A stretch of 64,000 bases of DNA from Voacanga thouarsii (lineage: Eukaryota > Streptophyta > Magnoliopsida > Gentianales > Apocynaceae). Positions 18,660 to 30,582 of the stretch are shown in pieces. The number at the start of each line of letters is the position of its first letter. The first letter of the stretch is position 1. The DNA lies in the NCBI GenBank assembly GCA_026120185.1, contig JANUWF010001659.1, positions 62,001 through 126,000 of the forward strand, written 5' to 3'. A program made the translations under genes and the position numbers. The notes under the pieces were generated by a model that was not told the origin of the DNA, did not search any database, and saw only the letters and a program-made list of their open reading frames with translations.

Positions 18660-21600
18660 TGTGAAATCCCACCTAAAGCCAACCCCAGAGTAAGGGGGTC
18701 GGGAATGCATATCATATTATTTTGCATGAATATATATGTTTTTGAATGATTTTATGTGCTTTAGAGTTATGGATTATAGGTTGAAATGCTTAGTTATGCT
18801 TATTGAGTAGGAGGGGTAAAATGGTAATTTTGCTTGAGGTCAAATTAGGAAGATAGCTTGAGAATTAAACAAGAAGAATACGTGGGTGAGAAAATAAGAA
18901 CAAGAGTTAGTGTGGTTTAATGGTTAGTGATTGGTGAATTAATTTCTAAGGTCATGAGTTTGAATCCCATCATTTAAGCTTTTGTCATGATTATCTTAGC
19001 TAAGTTTGAATTTTTGTTTTCTTGCATTTCATGGAAATATGAATGTTGTCTTAGGGGAGACATGAAGAGAATGTCCTAATCTTATCCTCATGTCCTAAAA
19101 AGAATTCTAGATGAATTCTTGTCCTTTTTATTACTACTAGCTTGTCCTAACATCTTTATAATTCAAAACCATTAAATCCTTTCTTTTAAATTCCAAAAAA
19201 AATTCTGTGATAACTCCTCCACCATGAAATTCGAAAATCAGCTTTGGTGTTTGGGAAGTTGGCCGAAAGTAGGAGGAGAAATAGGAAGGGTTTCCAAGAG
19301 AAAATCAATCACCATGAAAGAACCTTCAACTCCACCTTCATGTTGTCCATAGCTTAGTGAAGGAAAAATCTGGAAATTTTCCAGATATTTTACAGACCTT
19401 CTCTTCGAAAATTCAGCCAGTAAAACCACTCATTTTCTGCCAGAAAAATGGTCATTTCATGTGGATTGGAAGCTGGAAAAACTGTGCAATTTTTGGACTG
19501 CACAAAACAGCACCAAACCAGGAAAAATTCTGGACATTTCGCCACTTCCAATCAAGGAAATGAAGCTATTTTTAGCTCATCTTCAAGCCAGCAAAACTTC
19601 CCTGTATTTGTCCAGAAATAAGGCTGAAAAACCATCCTTGGAAGACCCTCAGAAGAACCTCTGAAAATCAAGCCAAGTGAGTGCAGAAATTCTGCACAAA
19701 AAAATCTGCAATCTTCGAAATTAAGAACAACCATGAAACCAGATTTTTTTCCAGCTTTGCTCCCTTCTAGCCTAGGCCGAAAATCACCTTCAACCTCTGT
19801 AAAATTGAACATTGCTCAGCTGTAGACTGAACACCATTAACCCCACACTCACCTTGAGCATAAGGACTCCATAGCCACACCACAAAACACTCCTAAGATC
19901 ACTCCATTCAAACTCTTTTTGAACTTCAAATAATTTCAGCATTTTACTCCATTAAAGTCACTCTTGTATTAGGCTAATAAACCAGAATTTCCTCTGCCAT
20001 TTAAGACTGAATTTTGGCCAGCCTTGAGCAACATTAACCTTTAATCATTCCAGCAAAAACCCCTTGTTCAGCCGGCACCATTCAAAGACATAGAAACCTC
20101 TCTGGATCAAAACACCATAGCTAACCTCTTACCTTAAACATCTCCACCATTTCCTCCATTTAAATTTCAAAAAAAATCTGATCATTCTCTCTCCTTCTTG
20201 CTGAAAACCGAAACCCTCATTCATTCCATACCATTCGGCCAGCCTTCTACCAAAATTCGTGCAGTACTTCTTCCAAATTCTCTCCATTTTCACCTAGAAC
20301 ACCAAGAACACACACTAACCTTCTTCAAGCCTAACCCTATTCTAAACACCTCCAATCACTCTCAAATACTCCAAATCACTTTCATTTAATCTCTAAACCT
20401 CATTTCTGGTATTTATAACACAAAACCTCGCAAATAAGAATTTTCAAACGGATCAAAATTAACTTTTCTTTGAAGGTCTCAAGAACATCAACAAGGTAAG
20501 GCAAGAACAACCTTCTTGTTCATCTTCTTCCATTCGATTGTACTGTTCTAATGCTCTCTCTCTCTCTCTCTTCTAACCGAAATGGTTGATCAAACCATCA
20601 ACCATGGATGTTGTTTCGTTTGACCATTCAAGACACTCCATCGCGTGTGGACCTTCTTTTGTCTTCATCAAAGTACTCGACAATCAAGTATTCATTCTTA
20701 AATCTCTCTTATTAAATTCTGAAATCATGTCTCTTAGATGTTGATAGGGAGATAGAATATGATTGGGAGATTGAGTATATGCATGTGGATAAAGGGATTG
20801 GGGTTAGGACATGATGATTGTTGTATATGACTAGGATGTATGTGTTTTCCTTTTGAATCAATTTATGTTCTTCATGCTCAATGAATTTTATGGATGTTTG
20901 AAGCATGATTTGATATTATGACACCAAAGGTGATTAGGCTTTTATGTTCTTATTCTCCATGGAAGCCATGATTGATGATTATGCTTAGTAGGATTTTGGC
21001 CATGTGATGGTATGCGATAGTTCAAGTGTATGTTCATGAATGGAATGGTTTATTGTTTGATGATGGGGAATGTGATCATGAATCTTTTCTAGCACTAGGA
21101 AAATCGTGATAAAAGATTGTTTTCTTATTAATTCTAGGTTATATTCATTAACAAAATTTATTACAAAAAAATTAGAATTACTACTATATTTTCCTTCAAA
21201 AATTCGAAACACTAGGGGATTTGGATTGGAATATTTAATTAGACTATTAATATTTTTATTAAACAAAAATTTAATAAAATTCATTTATTATTAATTTTAT
21301 TTATTACTAATTAATTAATATCTATTAAAAATTAATTAATTATTTATTTATTTATAATAAAACTATTTTTAAATTATCATTTATTAAAATTATTTAGGAC
21401 TTAATATTATTTAAAATTCAAACCTTAGTTTATTTATTGTTAATAACACTCAAGAATTATTATTTGAGTCTATAATTTATTAGCAATTATTTTAGAACCC
21501 CTAGTTATTTTAACTTATCAAAGTAGCCCTATTTTATAAAATTCTTTAGCATCCAGCCTTAAAGCTTAGGACATTAAGGTCATGGTTAGACATGGTTGTA

Positions 21601-22793
21601 ACTAGTTGAGCTAAGAATTATTTATGAAAGGTAGGTATAGCTTGAATGTGACCTTATGTTTTGTGTTTACCCCAGGCGGGGTTAGGTCAGCCTTGGAAGA
21701 CTTTTGGGTTGAGCAAGCAAAGAATCAAGTAAGCTCCTACATGGAGTTTGTGAAGACCAAAAAGTTATTGTGGCAAGCCAAATATGATGTATATGGATAT
21801 TTATTTTGTGAAGGCAATTAAGGACTGTGTTTTCCTTTTTATTTCAGTCAAGCAAATCATTTGAAAGTTAAACAAGCAGTTTTACACAAAATGCTAAACT
21901 TTTTCTAAAACCCAACTTTGACAAGACTTTTAGAAACCCTTAATTGCTATTTCCAAATAAAGTGGATTATGATCAATTTTCTCCCAAGTGGAACAATCAA
22001 CGTTGAGTACTCAATAAGGGTAGACCACCAAGACTAGTCTTTGAAGGGTTAGGGTAAGTCTCTCAGTAGGTGGCCACCTCTGAGGGGTGAGTCCTTCCTG
22101 GATAGGATGCCAGTCCGATAGGTCATACCGGTCCGAGCTAGCAAGTTTCAGTCATGTGGACTGTGTGTTCCGGAGTGGACAACCGGTAAGTTTGGGTGTA
22201 GAGATGGAGGAGTATCTCACCCGGTAGGCTGTACACCTACCTTTTGTCAGCTTGCACAAAGTGTGGCATTCTGACTGTTATTTAGTCTTGGGGCCCAACG
22301 TGTGGTAACCCATGGCTACCCATTTGAGTGGTTGTATTTATTGTGCACATGTATAGTTTGAAAAGTGAAAACGCTACTCTTTATTTTCAACACTTATTTA
22401 TTGCTTGCCAGCACCTTTTTCTTATGAAACTTTTACAACTTGCATACATGAGTTGTTTTACCTGAAACACTCAAAGCACACACGGGCTTATTGAAATTTT
22501 TATCTCACCACATTTTATACCATGTTTTCAGGAAGATCCTGCTGTGGAGGTCATTAGCTAGATGTTGCCTATGCTTTAAAGACTCATGTTATTTACTTTA
22601 TGTGATGTTTTGAGAGTTTGTTGCGAATAGTTTATTTGGATTTGTTCCAGTACTTATCTTTTGGGTTGTAATAAGGTTAATTTTAAAGTCTTTATTTTAT
22701 TTTATTTTCATGTAACCTAGTTATAAAGACCCTTTGTCCTCTGGACGGGGCGACATCCCCAGCCCTGATGGGCCTAGGTAGTGGGGTGTTACA
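18660..22793 (+). repeat. Sol1: 4.1-kb solo LTR of another chromovirus family
   Basis: It starts TGTGAAATCCCACC and ends GGGGTGTTACA; flanks are TACTT (18655-18659) and TACCT (22794-22798), a 4-of-5 target duplication. There is no primer site, coding domain or second LTR, so this is a solo LTR left after LTR-LTR recombination. Its last ~800 bases are clearly related to the Gyp2 LTR; the middle is not. It has a tRNA-like A/B box pair (18913-18967), a short (TC)n run at 20554, and an AT-rich island (about 21110-21560) with many TTATTAATT words. Apparent ORFs inside are short and unlikely to be genes. Confidence 0.85.
18913..18967 (+). promoter_or_regulatory. tRNA-like A and B boxes in Sol1
   Basis: TGGTTTAATGG (18913-18923) fits the A-box consensus at every position, and AGTTTGAATCC (18957-18967) fits the B box except for two positions. 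The start-to-start distance is 44, as in a tRNA gene, and bases flanking the B box can pair as a T-arm (4 of 5). It lies about 250 bp into the LTR, the same relative place as in Gyp2 and Gyp3. Confidence 0.45.
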
Positions 22794-25562
22794 TACCTCT
22801 TCAAGAATTTTAGCCGTAATCCCTTTTATTTATTTAATTGTTTTAGAGAAATATTTTTACTAAAGTCTTAGATATCTTTTTTGGGTTTAAAGGTCACTTT
22901 TATAGGAATAAGACTCCATATTTAACTCCTAAGTTCAAGGATTTTAGATAAGGATAAAGTTTGTTTTATTTTCAGCTTTTTTTTCTCTTGGATTTTCGAA
23001 AACCTTAAGCTGGAAAATTCTGGTAATTTTTCTAGATTTTGTCCACCACCTTGGAGCCCTTTTAGCTCAATCCAAACCCTTCTAGGACTAGGGAAATCTT
23101 ATCCAAATCCTTGATAAAACCATATTTTATTCAATCCAAATTCAACTAGGATTTTCTTCCTTATCCTAGCAGAATTTCGGCAGCTTTGTATCAACACAAG
23201 CTGTCTGAAATTCCAGCCCTCTTTAGCTACAATCCAACTCTGTAAATCCTAGCACAAAACACCTAGAACACTCCTTAACAATTCAACTACCTTAGCTGCA
23301 CAAAACCAGAATTTCTATCCCCAAAAAACTACTGATTTTCGGCAGCTTGGAAACCAGAAAATTCGGTCAGCTTGCACAGGAATTTCGGCCAGCCTTGAAC
23401 TCCTAATCTAACCAAAATTCTGCACACAAAACACACTGAAAAACCCCAGCTGATCAAGCCAATTTCAGCGCCCAAAACCCTCATCTTTTCTCTGGAAATT
23501 TCGATAGAATTACAGCCTAAACAGTCCAGAATTTCTTCTCCTTTTGTTCAGCAATTTTGCACAGCACTTGCACAGGATTTTTCAATCATCAACACCCACA
23601 CAAACTCTTCCTTGTTTGGCCCAAAATTCTGAACACACTCAACCCTTCTCTTGAGAATTATTTCGGTCAGCCTAGGGGAGAAAATTGCAGATTATTCTCC
23701 CCCCTTAAACTCACCTAAAATTGGCAGCAAGGAGACACATCACAAGCTGAAATTTTGCTCTTGCTGTCCAAGAAACCTAAAGCCATTAGGAGTCTTTCTA
23801 AACATCACCATCTAACCCTAAACCAATCTTCTCCAACTCTAAATCATAGCAACCTTCTACCCTCTCCATTCTACACGAAAATTCCAGCAAATTCTCTCTG
23901 CAAATTTTCGAAAACTCAAGAACTATTCTAAGCCAAAAATCGAACACACCTTAAGGTAAGCAAAAATCATTTCAACCTCTTGATGCCGTTTTCTCTAATA
24001 ATTCTTTTCTCTTTCTTCTACCCTTGAATCACGCCCCATAGAGGCTGATTTCATCTTCTTCTTTAATTTTCGGCCAAGAGAAGCAAAGGAGGTAGCTTTT
24101 CTCTTCTTCTCAAGCGAACTCGGGACGATCACTATAGGAGCATCAAGACCTCATTACTCGGTTGTTGCAAGGTAAGGGAATACCCACCCTTGATGCCGAA
24201 AGTAAAGTCTAATGGTGTTTAGTAGCGAGATGAACATGTGGTCGTGGTATATGATCTTTGGGGATTGAATAGTTTACTTGGAATTAAATAGGGGATTGCA
24301 AATTGCTGTGAAAATAAATGAGATTGAGACCCTGATCATGATATTATATGGTTTAGATCAGGAGGATAATTGAGGAAAGCAAGCTGTGAATTTATCACGT
24401 TTATCTGAGACGTATCAAGTAAGTCCTTGCATAAACTCTTTTATTAAATGTTGTGATGGTAAGTCCTTATATAAACTGTTTTGGTAAATGTTGTGATGGC
24501 AAGTCCATGTTGTGAAGCTTTGTAAAGCTATTGTTGAACTATGTTTGCTTGGGTTGTAAACGTGGATATTTATTATTTCAACGGTTTTGTCAAACTAACG
24601 GTTTTATCAAAAAAACTATTCTTTTCCTTAAATTGTTAGAAATCTCTTTTTTAAAAAAACCACGTTTTACAAAGCCAAGGTTTGGAAGTATTTTGAATCA
24701 GGAATTGACGGATATGTTCGTTGAGTACTCAATAAGGGTAGGCTAACAATACTAGTCTTGGAGGGCTTGCGTGAGTCTTCTGGCAGGAGACCACCTCCAG
24801 AAGATGAACTCTGCTTGAAAAGGCGACAGTGTTGGTTGGTTAGGCCAGTCCGATCTAACATTTGTACCTGGTATGGTATTATTTATATTCCCGGCATGGA
24901 CACCCGGATGGTTTTGTTGGGTGTAGAGATGGAGGAGTATCTCACCCGGTGGGCTGTACACTCACCTTGATCAGAACGCCCAACGTGTGGTAATCTGGTC
25001 CGGACAAGGTGCACAAAGTGTGGTGCCTTGGCCATTTTGTTCTCATGGAGCCCAACGTGTGGTGACATGACTGTTTATTCGAGTGGAGGAATTATTTTGT
25101 ACAAAGTGTGACAATGAGAAAAACCCACTCCTTACGAAAAGAGATTGTTTATGACTTGCCAAATTATTTCTACAAATGTTTTTCGCTTTGCATACACGTA
25201 CTATTCAAAACTCCATGTGAACACACAAGACTTACTGAGATTTATTCTCACACTATTTTACATCATGTTTTCAGGAGATAGATTGTGTTGAGGCAATGGG
25301 GCTTGATAGTAGAGGCTTTGGCTATTTTTCCTATGCTGTTCTAGGGGACTTTTGTCATTTTAACTTCGGAATGATATTTGTTTTATCTTGTTTTGCTTCA
25401 AGTTGAGCCTGATTTAATAAGAGTATTTCTTTATTTATCTAAGTTGATTCCTTTGGAGATTTCCTTTATATATTATACCTTGTTCTAAAGACCCCTTGTC
25501 CTACGGGACGGGGCGACATCCCCGCCCTTTTAGGGTACATAGTCGTGGGGTGTTACAGGAGA

Positions 25563-25981
25563 AGCTAGAAAAGAAAGCCAAAGGCTAAGGAATGCTCCAT
25601 CAAAATGATGAAGTAGTGCATGAAGAAGTTGAGAAAAATATTGATGAGCTTGATGAGGAGCTTAGTAATGATGATGAAGAAGACGTGGAACCATTGAATT
25701 CAACAAATAGGGAGACTAAGGAATTTTACAACATCCTATTCTTTCTAGAGGATGAGTCAAATCCATTGGAAGTGTTAGAGGAGAATGAGCAAGAAGGAGT
25801 TGAGCAAAATGGAGAAGAATTTGATGAAAAGAAAATACATTCAAGGGATAAGGCAGAGGAAGAGCAAATGCATGCTATAGATGAAGGTTCCCAAAGTGCT
25901 TCAAGTAGTCATAAAGTGGGAGAAAGCTTAAATCCACAAGAGGAGAAAAAGAGGAGTTGGCTAGTGGTGGTGCAAAAGTAA
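25563..25981 (+). pseudogene. Gyp1 gag-pol acidic linker, right half
   Basis: Resumes Gyp1 after the GGAGA duplication. An open stretch of about 129 codons from 25592 is rich in Glu and Asp (ELDEELSNDDEED, EENEQEGVEQNGEEFDE) and ends in TAA at 25979-25981; reading continues in frame into the protease part. Acidic linkers of this type separate the zinc knuckle from the protease in one group of plant gypsy elements. No enzyme motif is present. Confidence 0.6.
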
Positions 25982-26480
25982 ATGAAAATGAATGAAACTA
26001 GTAAGGATGAAGAATCTAGTTTAACTTCACAAAATGACATCAAATCTAGTGGAGGAGATAGAGTGGATGAAAGAGATGGGGATACATTTGAGAAACCATG
26101 TGCGTTAATTGGTGGTATGTGGGAAATTATTGAAGCTTATGTGGTTGAAAGAAAAAAGGATCTACAAAGAGAAAATATTTTCTATTCAAGGTGTCAAATC
26201 AAAGAAAAATCATGTAGCTTGATTATTGATGGTGGGAGTTGTAAAAATGTGATTAGTATAACATTGGTGAAGGAATTAGGAATGGAGGCTTTGAAACATC
26301 CTAAACCTTATAAACTTTAATGGTTGAACAATTGTAGTGAAGTAAAGGTGAACAAACAAGTTAATGTTACAATTTCTATAGGAGGATATAAAGATGAGGT
26401 GATGTGTGATGTGTTTCCCATGCATGTTGGGCATATATTATTTGGAAGGCTTTAGCTATATGATAGGGAGGTAGTTCACC
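25982..26480 (+). pseudogene. Gyp1 retropepsin-like aspartic protease
   Basis: In frame with the preceding stretch. CSLIIDGGSCKNVISITLVKELGM carries the active-site Asp in the D-G-G form seen in this plant gypsy group, followed by HPKPYKL, then WLNNCSEVKVNKQVNV and DVFPMHVGHILFGR, the usual second half. Stops interrupt at 26318 (TAA) and 26453 (TAG in place of the Gln or Trp after GR). The polyprotein should continue to RT, but the matching sequence is missing; the frame dissolves into a purine-rich tail after 26490. The protease was probably once functional. Confidence 0.7.
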
Positions 26481-26998
26481 ATAGGAAAAAAAAAACACTT
26501 ACTCTTTGCACAAGGATGAAAGAAAATTCATACATTACCCTATGTCCCCAAGTGAGATTGCAAAAGATCAAAACATTTTAAGGGAGAAAGATAAAAAGAG
26601 AAGAGAACAAAAAGAGAGGGAATAGCGAGAGAGGGAAAAACAAGAGCAAGAGATGAGAAAAAATGAGAGAAGAACAAAAGAAAAAAAAGAAAGGTTAGAG
26701 CTCCAAATACAAGAAAAAACAAGGGAGGAGAGAGAACACATGAGGGAGCAAGGAGGTAAAACAAGAGTGCCAAATTGGGTTTGGAGAGGTGAAAACAACA
26801 AGAGGGAGGAAAAAGAGCGAAGTAAGGTGAGAGTAAAAATTTGGATTGAAAGAAAGAAAACAAGGCAGGAGTTGTGGAATAAAAGTCTAAAATTTTACTT
26901 TTACAAAAACTCTCTTATTTGAATTCTTATGCAGGGAAATCCATACAAGTAACAAGGTGCATCGATTCGAGGATGAATCATCTCAAAGAAGGGGAAAA
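26481..26998 (+). other. Gyp1 purine-rich tail and polypurine tract
   Basis: A/G-rich sequence (26565-26880) whose translation is Lys/Glu/Arg repeats broken by stops. Near the end, words resembling the gypsy pol C-terminus (ATTCGAGGATGAATC at 26964, then GAAGGGGAAAATG) mark the original end of pol and the polypurine tract. RT, RNase H and integrase are thus deleted or replaced by this tail. Confidence 0.55.
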
Positions 26999-27604
26999 TG
27001 AAAGGAATATATCCACGCATCAAAGCACATCTAAAAAAGGGGGATGGAAAGTCAAGACTTCCTTCAAATCTCCATAGGGACATTCAACATTTAAGAAATC
27101 TCAGGAGAATTTTCAAGCCATCCTAGCATACAAGGCAAGAGCTAAGAAGATTGTGAAGAGATGGATCGTAAAGGAAGGGCCAAAGGAAACACAACACAAG
27201 CAACAAACTATATGGAGGACCTAGCTAATCTTTAAACAAGAATTGAAAGCCAAAGGAGTATCAAGAAGAGCTTAAGATGACCAAGATTTCATTTAGAGGA
27301 TTAAAGAAACACAGAGAAATGGAATAGAGATCTAAAGAGCAAGTTTTGAAGTGCAATAAAAGAGGAACAGTAACCAAAATACACCTAGCGCTAAGTTCAC
27401 TAGCACACCTGGATCCATGTCCACACTGGAGTAAGGTTCTATTTCCATAACACACCTAGCGCCAGGTCCACCAAAAGCATCTAGAACCACGTCCATTCGG
27501 GCCCTGCCCTATTTTTTTGAATTTTCTTATTTTGTTCTATTTTTTCCCAAATAAATTTCCACGACTTTTATTATGTTTAACCTATTTTTAAGGCATGTAA
27601 TAGG
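26999..27604 (+). repeat. Gyp1 3' LTR, first piece
   Basis: Starts TGAAAGGAATATATCC, aligned with the 5' LTR start at 7216, and is interrupted after ATAGG (27600-27604) by Cop2. Many base differences from the 5' copy indicate an old insertion. Confidence 0.9.
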
Positions 27605-29046
27605 TGTTGCGATGTATGCCCTCTTAGACTAAGTTTCTAATGTAAAAAAAAAAAATCGAATTTTTTAATAAAAGAATTTATTTTCAGAAATTCTTTTTGA
27701 ATTTACAATTTTAATTGTGCATAATTACATTTGAAAAAGACCTATTATGTTTAAGTAAGTGGTCCATGTGAATGGAGGTATTTCACAGTAAGGTATGGAT
27801 CACGGATTACTTAACACATAAACTTTCGTTTGTAACCGATTGATGAGAATAGGAATCTTATCATGTCTAGGTTATTATGTTGTGAATTCCAAATGGGGAA
27901 TGACTTACCTTTAGCCAGTGAATAGTCCACACACTTCATGACATAAGCATATTTCAAATATGTAGAACACAACCTGTAGTAGTGATTTCTAAAAGTACTA
28001 TACGGTAGAAACCTAGACTACTACCGCTATAGCGTGGACTAATACTCTATGACTTGAGTATGAGTTGGTGGTCTAACGAAGTTGGAAGCATATGTTTTGA
28101 TATGCTATAGTTGAGGTTCTATCGTAGGACCAATATACTTGCATGTTGGGTATGTGTGACTAGTTAGTTAAGACAAACTTGTACAAGATAGTTTCTATAC
28201 TATATCGCCCTTTGTGGTTGTCTGAATGATCTAAATATCCAGGGCCCTGGGAAACATGACTTGGATGTTTGCTTTAGGGTAGCTCTCCCATAGAAAGCGG
28301 AAACAATCCAGGAAGTCGTGGATCATTGGACTAAAGGCCTAAGGATGGTAGATGTTATTTAGAGAGGTGTCAATACACTTCTTCCTCTCTCAATGTATGA
28401 CGATGTATAGAGGAGTATTTTAGTCATTACACCTGTAGATCGGAGACTTTGCTAATGCAGCACTATCCTTGGGGTCAATATTTCCTTATGGTGATATCAG
28501 GAAATATTTAAAATGCAAAATACAGCTATTTATACAGCTAGGGTATTTTGGTCATTTTAGTAGCCAAGGCGGTGTGTCTTTTGGTCTCCAGTATAAACCG
28601 TGAGTCCTAATTAAATACGGGCTAAGGAATTTATCTTAAATTAAATGTAATTTATTTTATTTAAGTAGCCTGATTTAATTATTGAGCTAGAATAAAATAA
28701 AGATCCATGCAGAGAGAGAGAGAATTAATTAAATTAGTTTAGTGGGTTAATTATTTATTTAGGGCTTTGGCCCAGTTTGAATAATTAAAGATTAACCTGG
28801 GATTAAACTAATATAGGCTTATTAATTGGATTTGTTTTATTTGGGTTGGAAAATTAATTATTTATCGGGCCATTAAGTTGGTTTTAATTAGAATAATTAA
28901 TTAAGCCCAAAAGGTTAAACTAAGAGTCCAATGGCCCAGTCCAGTTTAACCTAGAGTTTTATTTAGATTAAACAGGAGGATTGGAAATAACGTCGTTGTT
29001 ACAGAATACACACTCTAAGAGACGGCTTCTTCTCTGTGAAAGGCCA

Positions 29047-29124
<78 letters not shown>

Positions 29125-29488
29125 GAAGAATTCCCTAGCCTGTTAGTTATTCACCAAACGGTAGTTAGGCAGACCATATATTGGAAGACCGAGAGTTCGG
29201 CGTTCATATACATGCAAAGGCAGAGTAGAAGGCTTGCAGGATTTGCACCAGAGGCTTCCACCAGCACCCCTATCCTGGTTGTGCATGTTCTGATCTAGCC
29301 ACCTTTCAGAATCAGAATGAGAGGTAAAAATTTTAAAACCTTGGGATTTGGACAGGGTGCAATCGATGCCGGCTAAGGTAGCCGGAGCCAGCGCTGGCCC
29401 TGTCCTGGAATCCCCTGTTGTGTTTTTCCAGTTTTTTTATGTTCACTTCCACTGCGTGCCCTGTGTTTTCTTGCTTTCTGTGCCTTCA
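27605..29488 (+). repeat. Cop2 5' LTR
   Basis: A 1884-bp LTR starting TGTTGCGATG and ending GTGCCTTCA. It has a poly(A) run near the start, several TTAATTAA-rich zones (28650-28960) and a long (TC)36 microsatellite at 29051-29122 that is nearly absent in the 3' LTR. TATAAA at about 28592 is a weak promoter candidate. Confidence 0.9.
29051..29122 (+). repeat. (TC)36 microsatellite in the Cop2 5' LTR
   Basis: Seventy-two bases of uninterrupted TC. The paired site in the 3' LTR (about 36517-36539) has only a short, interrupted TC run, so the expansion happened after insertion. Apparent Leu/Ser-repeat frames across it are artefacts. Confidence 0.95.
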
Positions 29489-30234
29489 ATTAGTATCAGA
29501 GTATGAAGGTTTTGTGAAAATATAGGGAGATGCATCTAGATGAATAAAACTGGACACATATGTGTGATTAAAATTATGATCCTTCGCTGTTTATGGTATG
29601 GATAGATTCTCTGTTAAACCTCACGGGTGTAGGTATAGGAATCTGTAATTTACTATTTTTCTTAGTAAATCGTGTAAGCCCAATGTTTATGGGTATAGGT
29701 GATTGTTGATTTTGGTTGATTTCATTACATTAGGATTGAAATCGGAGAGCCAATGGCACCCGAAACCGTGCAAAAAACAGAGAAAATTCACAGAGGAAAA
29801 AAATAATTGCAGAAAGGAGCTGTCCCGAATCGGCGCCAGCTAGAGTCTGGAAGGGCGGTCTGCACTATTTTCTCGTGGGTCCTGGTTCTGTGCGGCGGGT
29901 GCAGTGATCTACAGTTCAGATGGGTGGTTGATCCAGTACGGTGGATGCAATGGACTAAGGAATTTTTTAAAAATTTTTCCATGTCATTTTTCTTGCAATT
30001 TTCTTTTGGTTTTTGGGTTCATACCAAGTGAAGTTAATATTTTACAATAGTTAATATTCAAGAAATATTTTTGCATGAAAAATATTAGTAATGGATTTTA
30101 GGATTAAACAAGACCATTAATTAATTAATGTGTTTAATTCTAGTATTTGAGCATTTAGGTTTAAAAATAGAAGAGCACGAAAACATCTACTGTTTTCTAG
30201 CATGCTATTTATTTTTGGCACTTATGTTCACGTT

Positions 30235-30260
30235 TTCTCAAAAACCAAAGTCTTTGAGAA
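30235..30260 (+). ncRNA. Leader hairpin H1 (Cop2)
   Basis: TTCTCAAA pairs perfectly with TTTGAGAA around a 10-base loop containing ACCAAAGT. Cop4 (45011-45039) and Cop5 (48233-48250) have a hairpin in the same place with different stem bases but the same ACCAAAGT octamer. RNA function (packaging, translation) is inferred, not shown. Confidence 0.55.
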
Positions 30261-30333
30261 TGTTTTTGACAAGGAAAACATTTTTTCTACAAATTAAATG
30301 GTTATTTTAACTTGAGCAAAAATTAATCCTTAG

Positions 30334-30373
30334 ATATTTTCTCAAAGGATTAAATCCTTAACATAGAAAATAT
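30334..30373 (+). ncRNA. Leader hairpin H2a (Cop2)
   Basis: Outer stem ATATTTTCT/AGAAAATAT (9 bp) and inner stem AAGGA/TCCTT around TTAAA. Cop4 45111-45148 and Cop5 48319-48354 are the equivalents. Confidence 0.55.
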
Positions 30374-30544
30374 ATTGGATTTAGATATTTTTGTAAAGTT
30401 AAAATAGAAAGCCATTTTATTTTAATTTGGCACAAGAAAAATTATTTTGTCAAATAAACTTGAGACAAAAGTCTCTAGAACATTTTAATTGGAAAATTTT
30501 TGAAATCATTAAGTTTTTAACTTAAATAAAATTAGTCCATGTGG

Positions 30545-30582
30545 AAAACTCTCAAAGGATATAAGCCTTGACATAGAGATTT
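30545..30582 (+). ncRNA. Leader hairpin H2b (Cop2)
   Basis: A second copy of the H2 motif about 210 bases after H2a: CTCT/AGAG, flanked by AAA/TTT across one A-A mismatch, with inner AAGG/CCTT. Equivalents: Cop4 45323-45364 and Cop5 48428-48467. Confidence 0.5.

Larger units (their letters stand above)
9885..25557 (+). mobile_element. Gyp2: Tekay/Del-like chromovirus (Ty3/Gypsy) inserted in Gyp1
   Basis: A complete structure: 5' LTR 9885-13168, primer site, ORF0, gag-pol remnants, polypurine tract 18161-18175, and 3' LTR 18176-25557 (split by Sol1). TSD GGAGA at 9880-9884 and 25558-25562 is perfect. The C-terminal chromodomain and the long LTRs place it near Tekay/Del. In the first ~330 bases of the two LTRs I count about five differences, so the insertion is young compared with Gyp1. 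It cannot move by itself: gag is interrupted, the protease motif is altered and about 0.7 kb of RT is deleted. Confidence 0.9.
18176..25557 (+). repeat. Gyp2 3' LTR, split by Sol1
   Basis: Pieces 18176-18659 and 22794-25557 together match the 5' LTR over its length, ending GGGGTGTTACA before the GGAGA duplication. Compared with the 5' LTR it lacks the 20-bp CTACTGATTTTCGGCAGC duplication and a roughly 20-bp segment near 24324 (AGAGCATGTTTGAATTAATT in the 5' copy). The tandem repeat, the conserved block and the terminal hairpin are present. Confidence 0.9.

Noticed and set aside
21985..22330. A short solo LTR of Gyp2 inside Sol1
   Set aside because: The similarity fades gradually, has no borders or duplication, and lies at the corresponding LTR position, so it is shared ancestry.
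26540..26863. Minus-strand hydrophobic frames
   Set aside because: They are antisense to the purine-rich Gyp1 tail and of low complexity.
28981..29298. 105-codon frame with a long Leu/Ser repeat
   Set aside because: It is a translation of the (TC)n microsatellite in the Cop2 LTR; the paired 3' LTR does not keep the frame.
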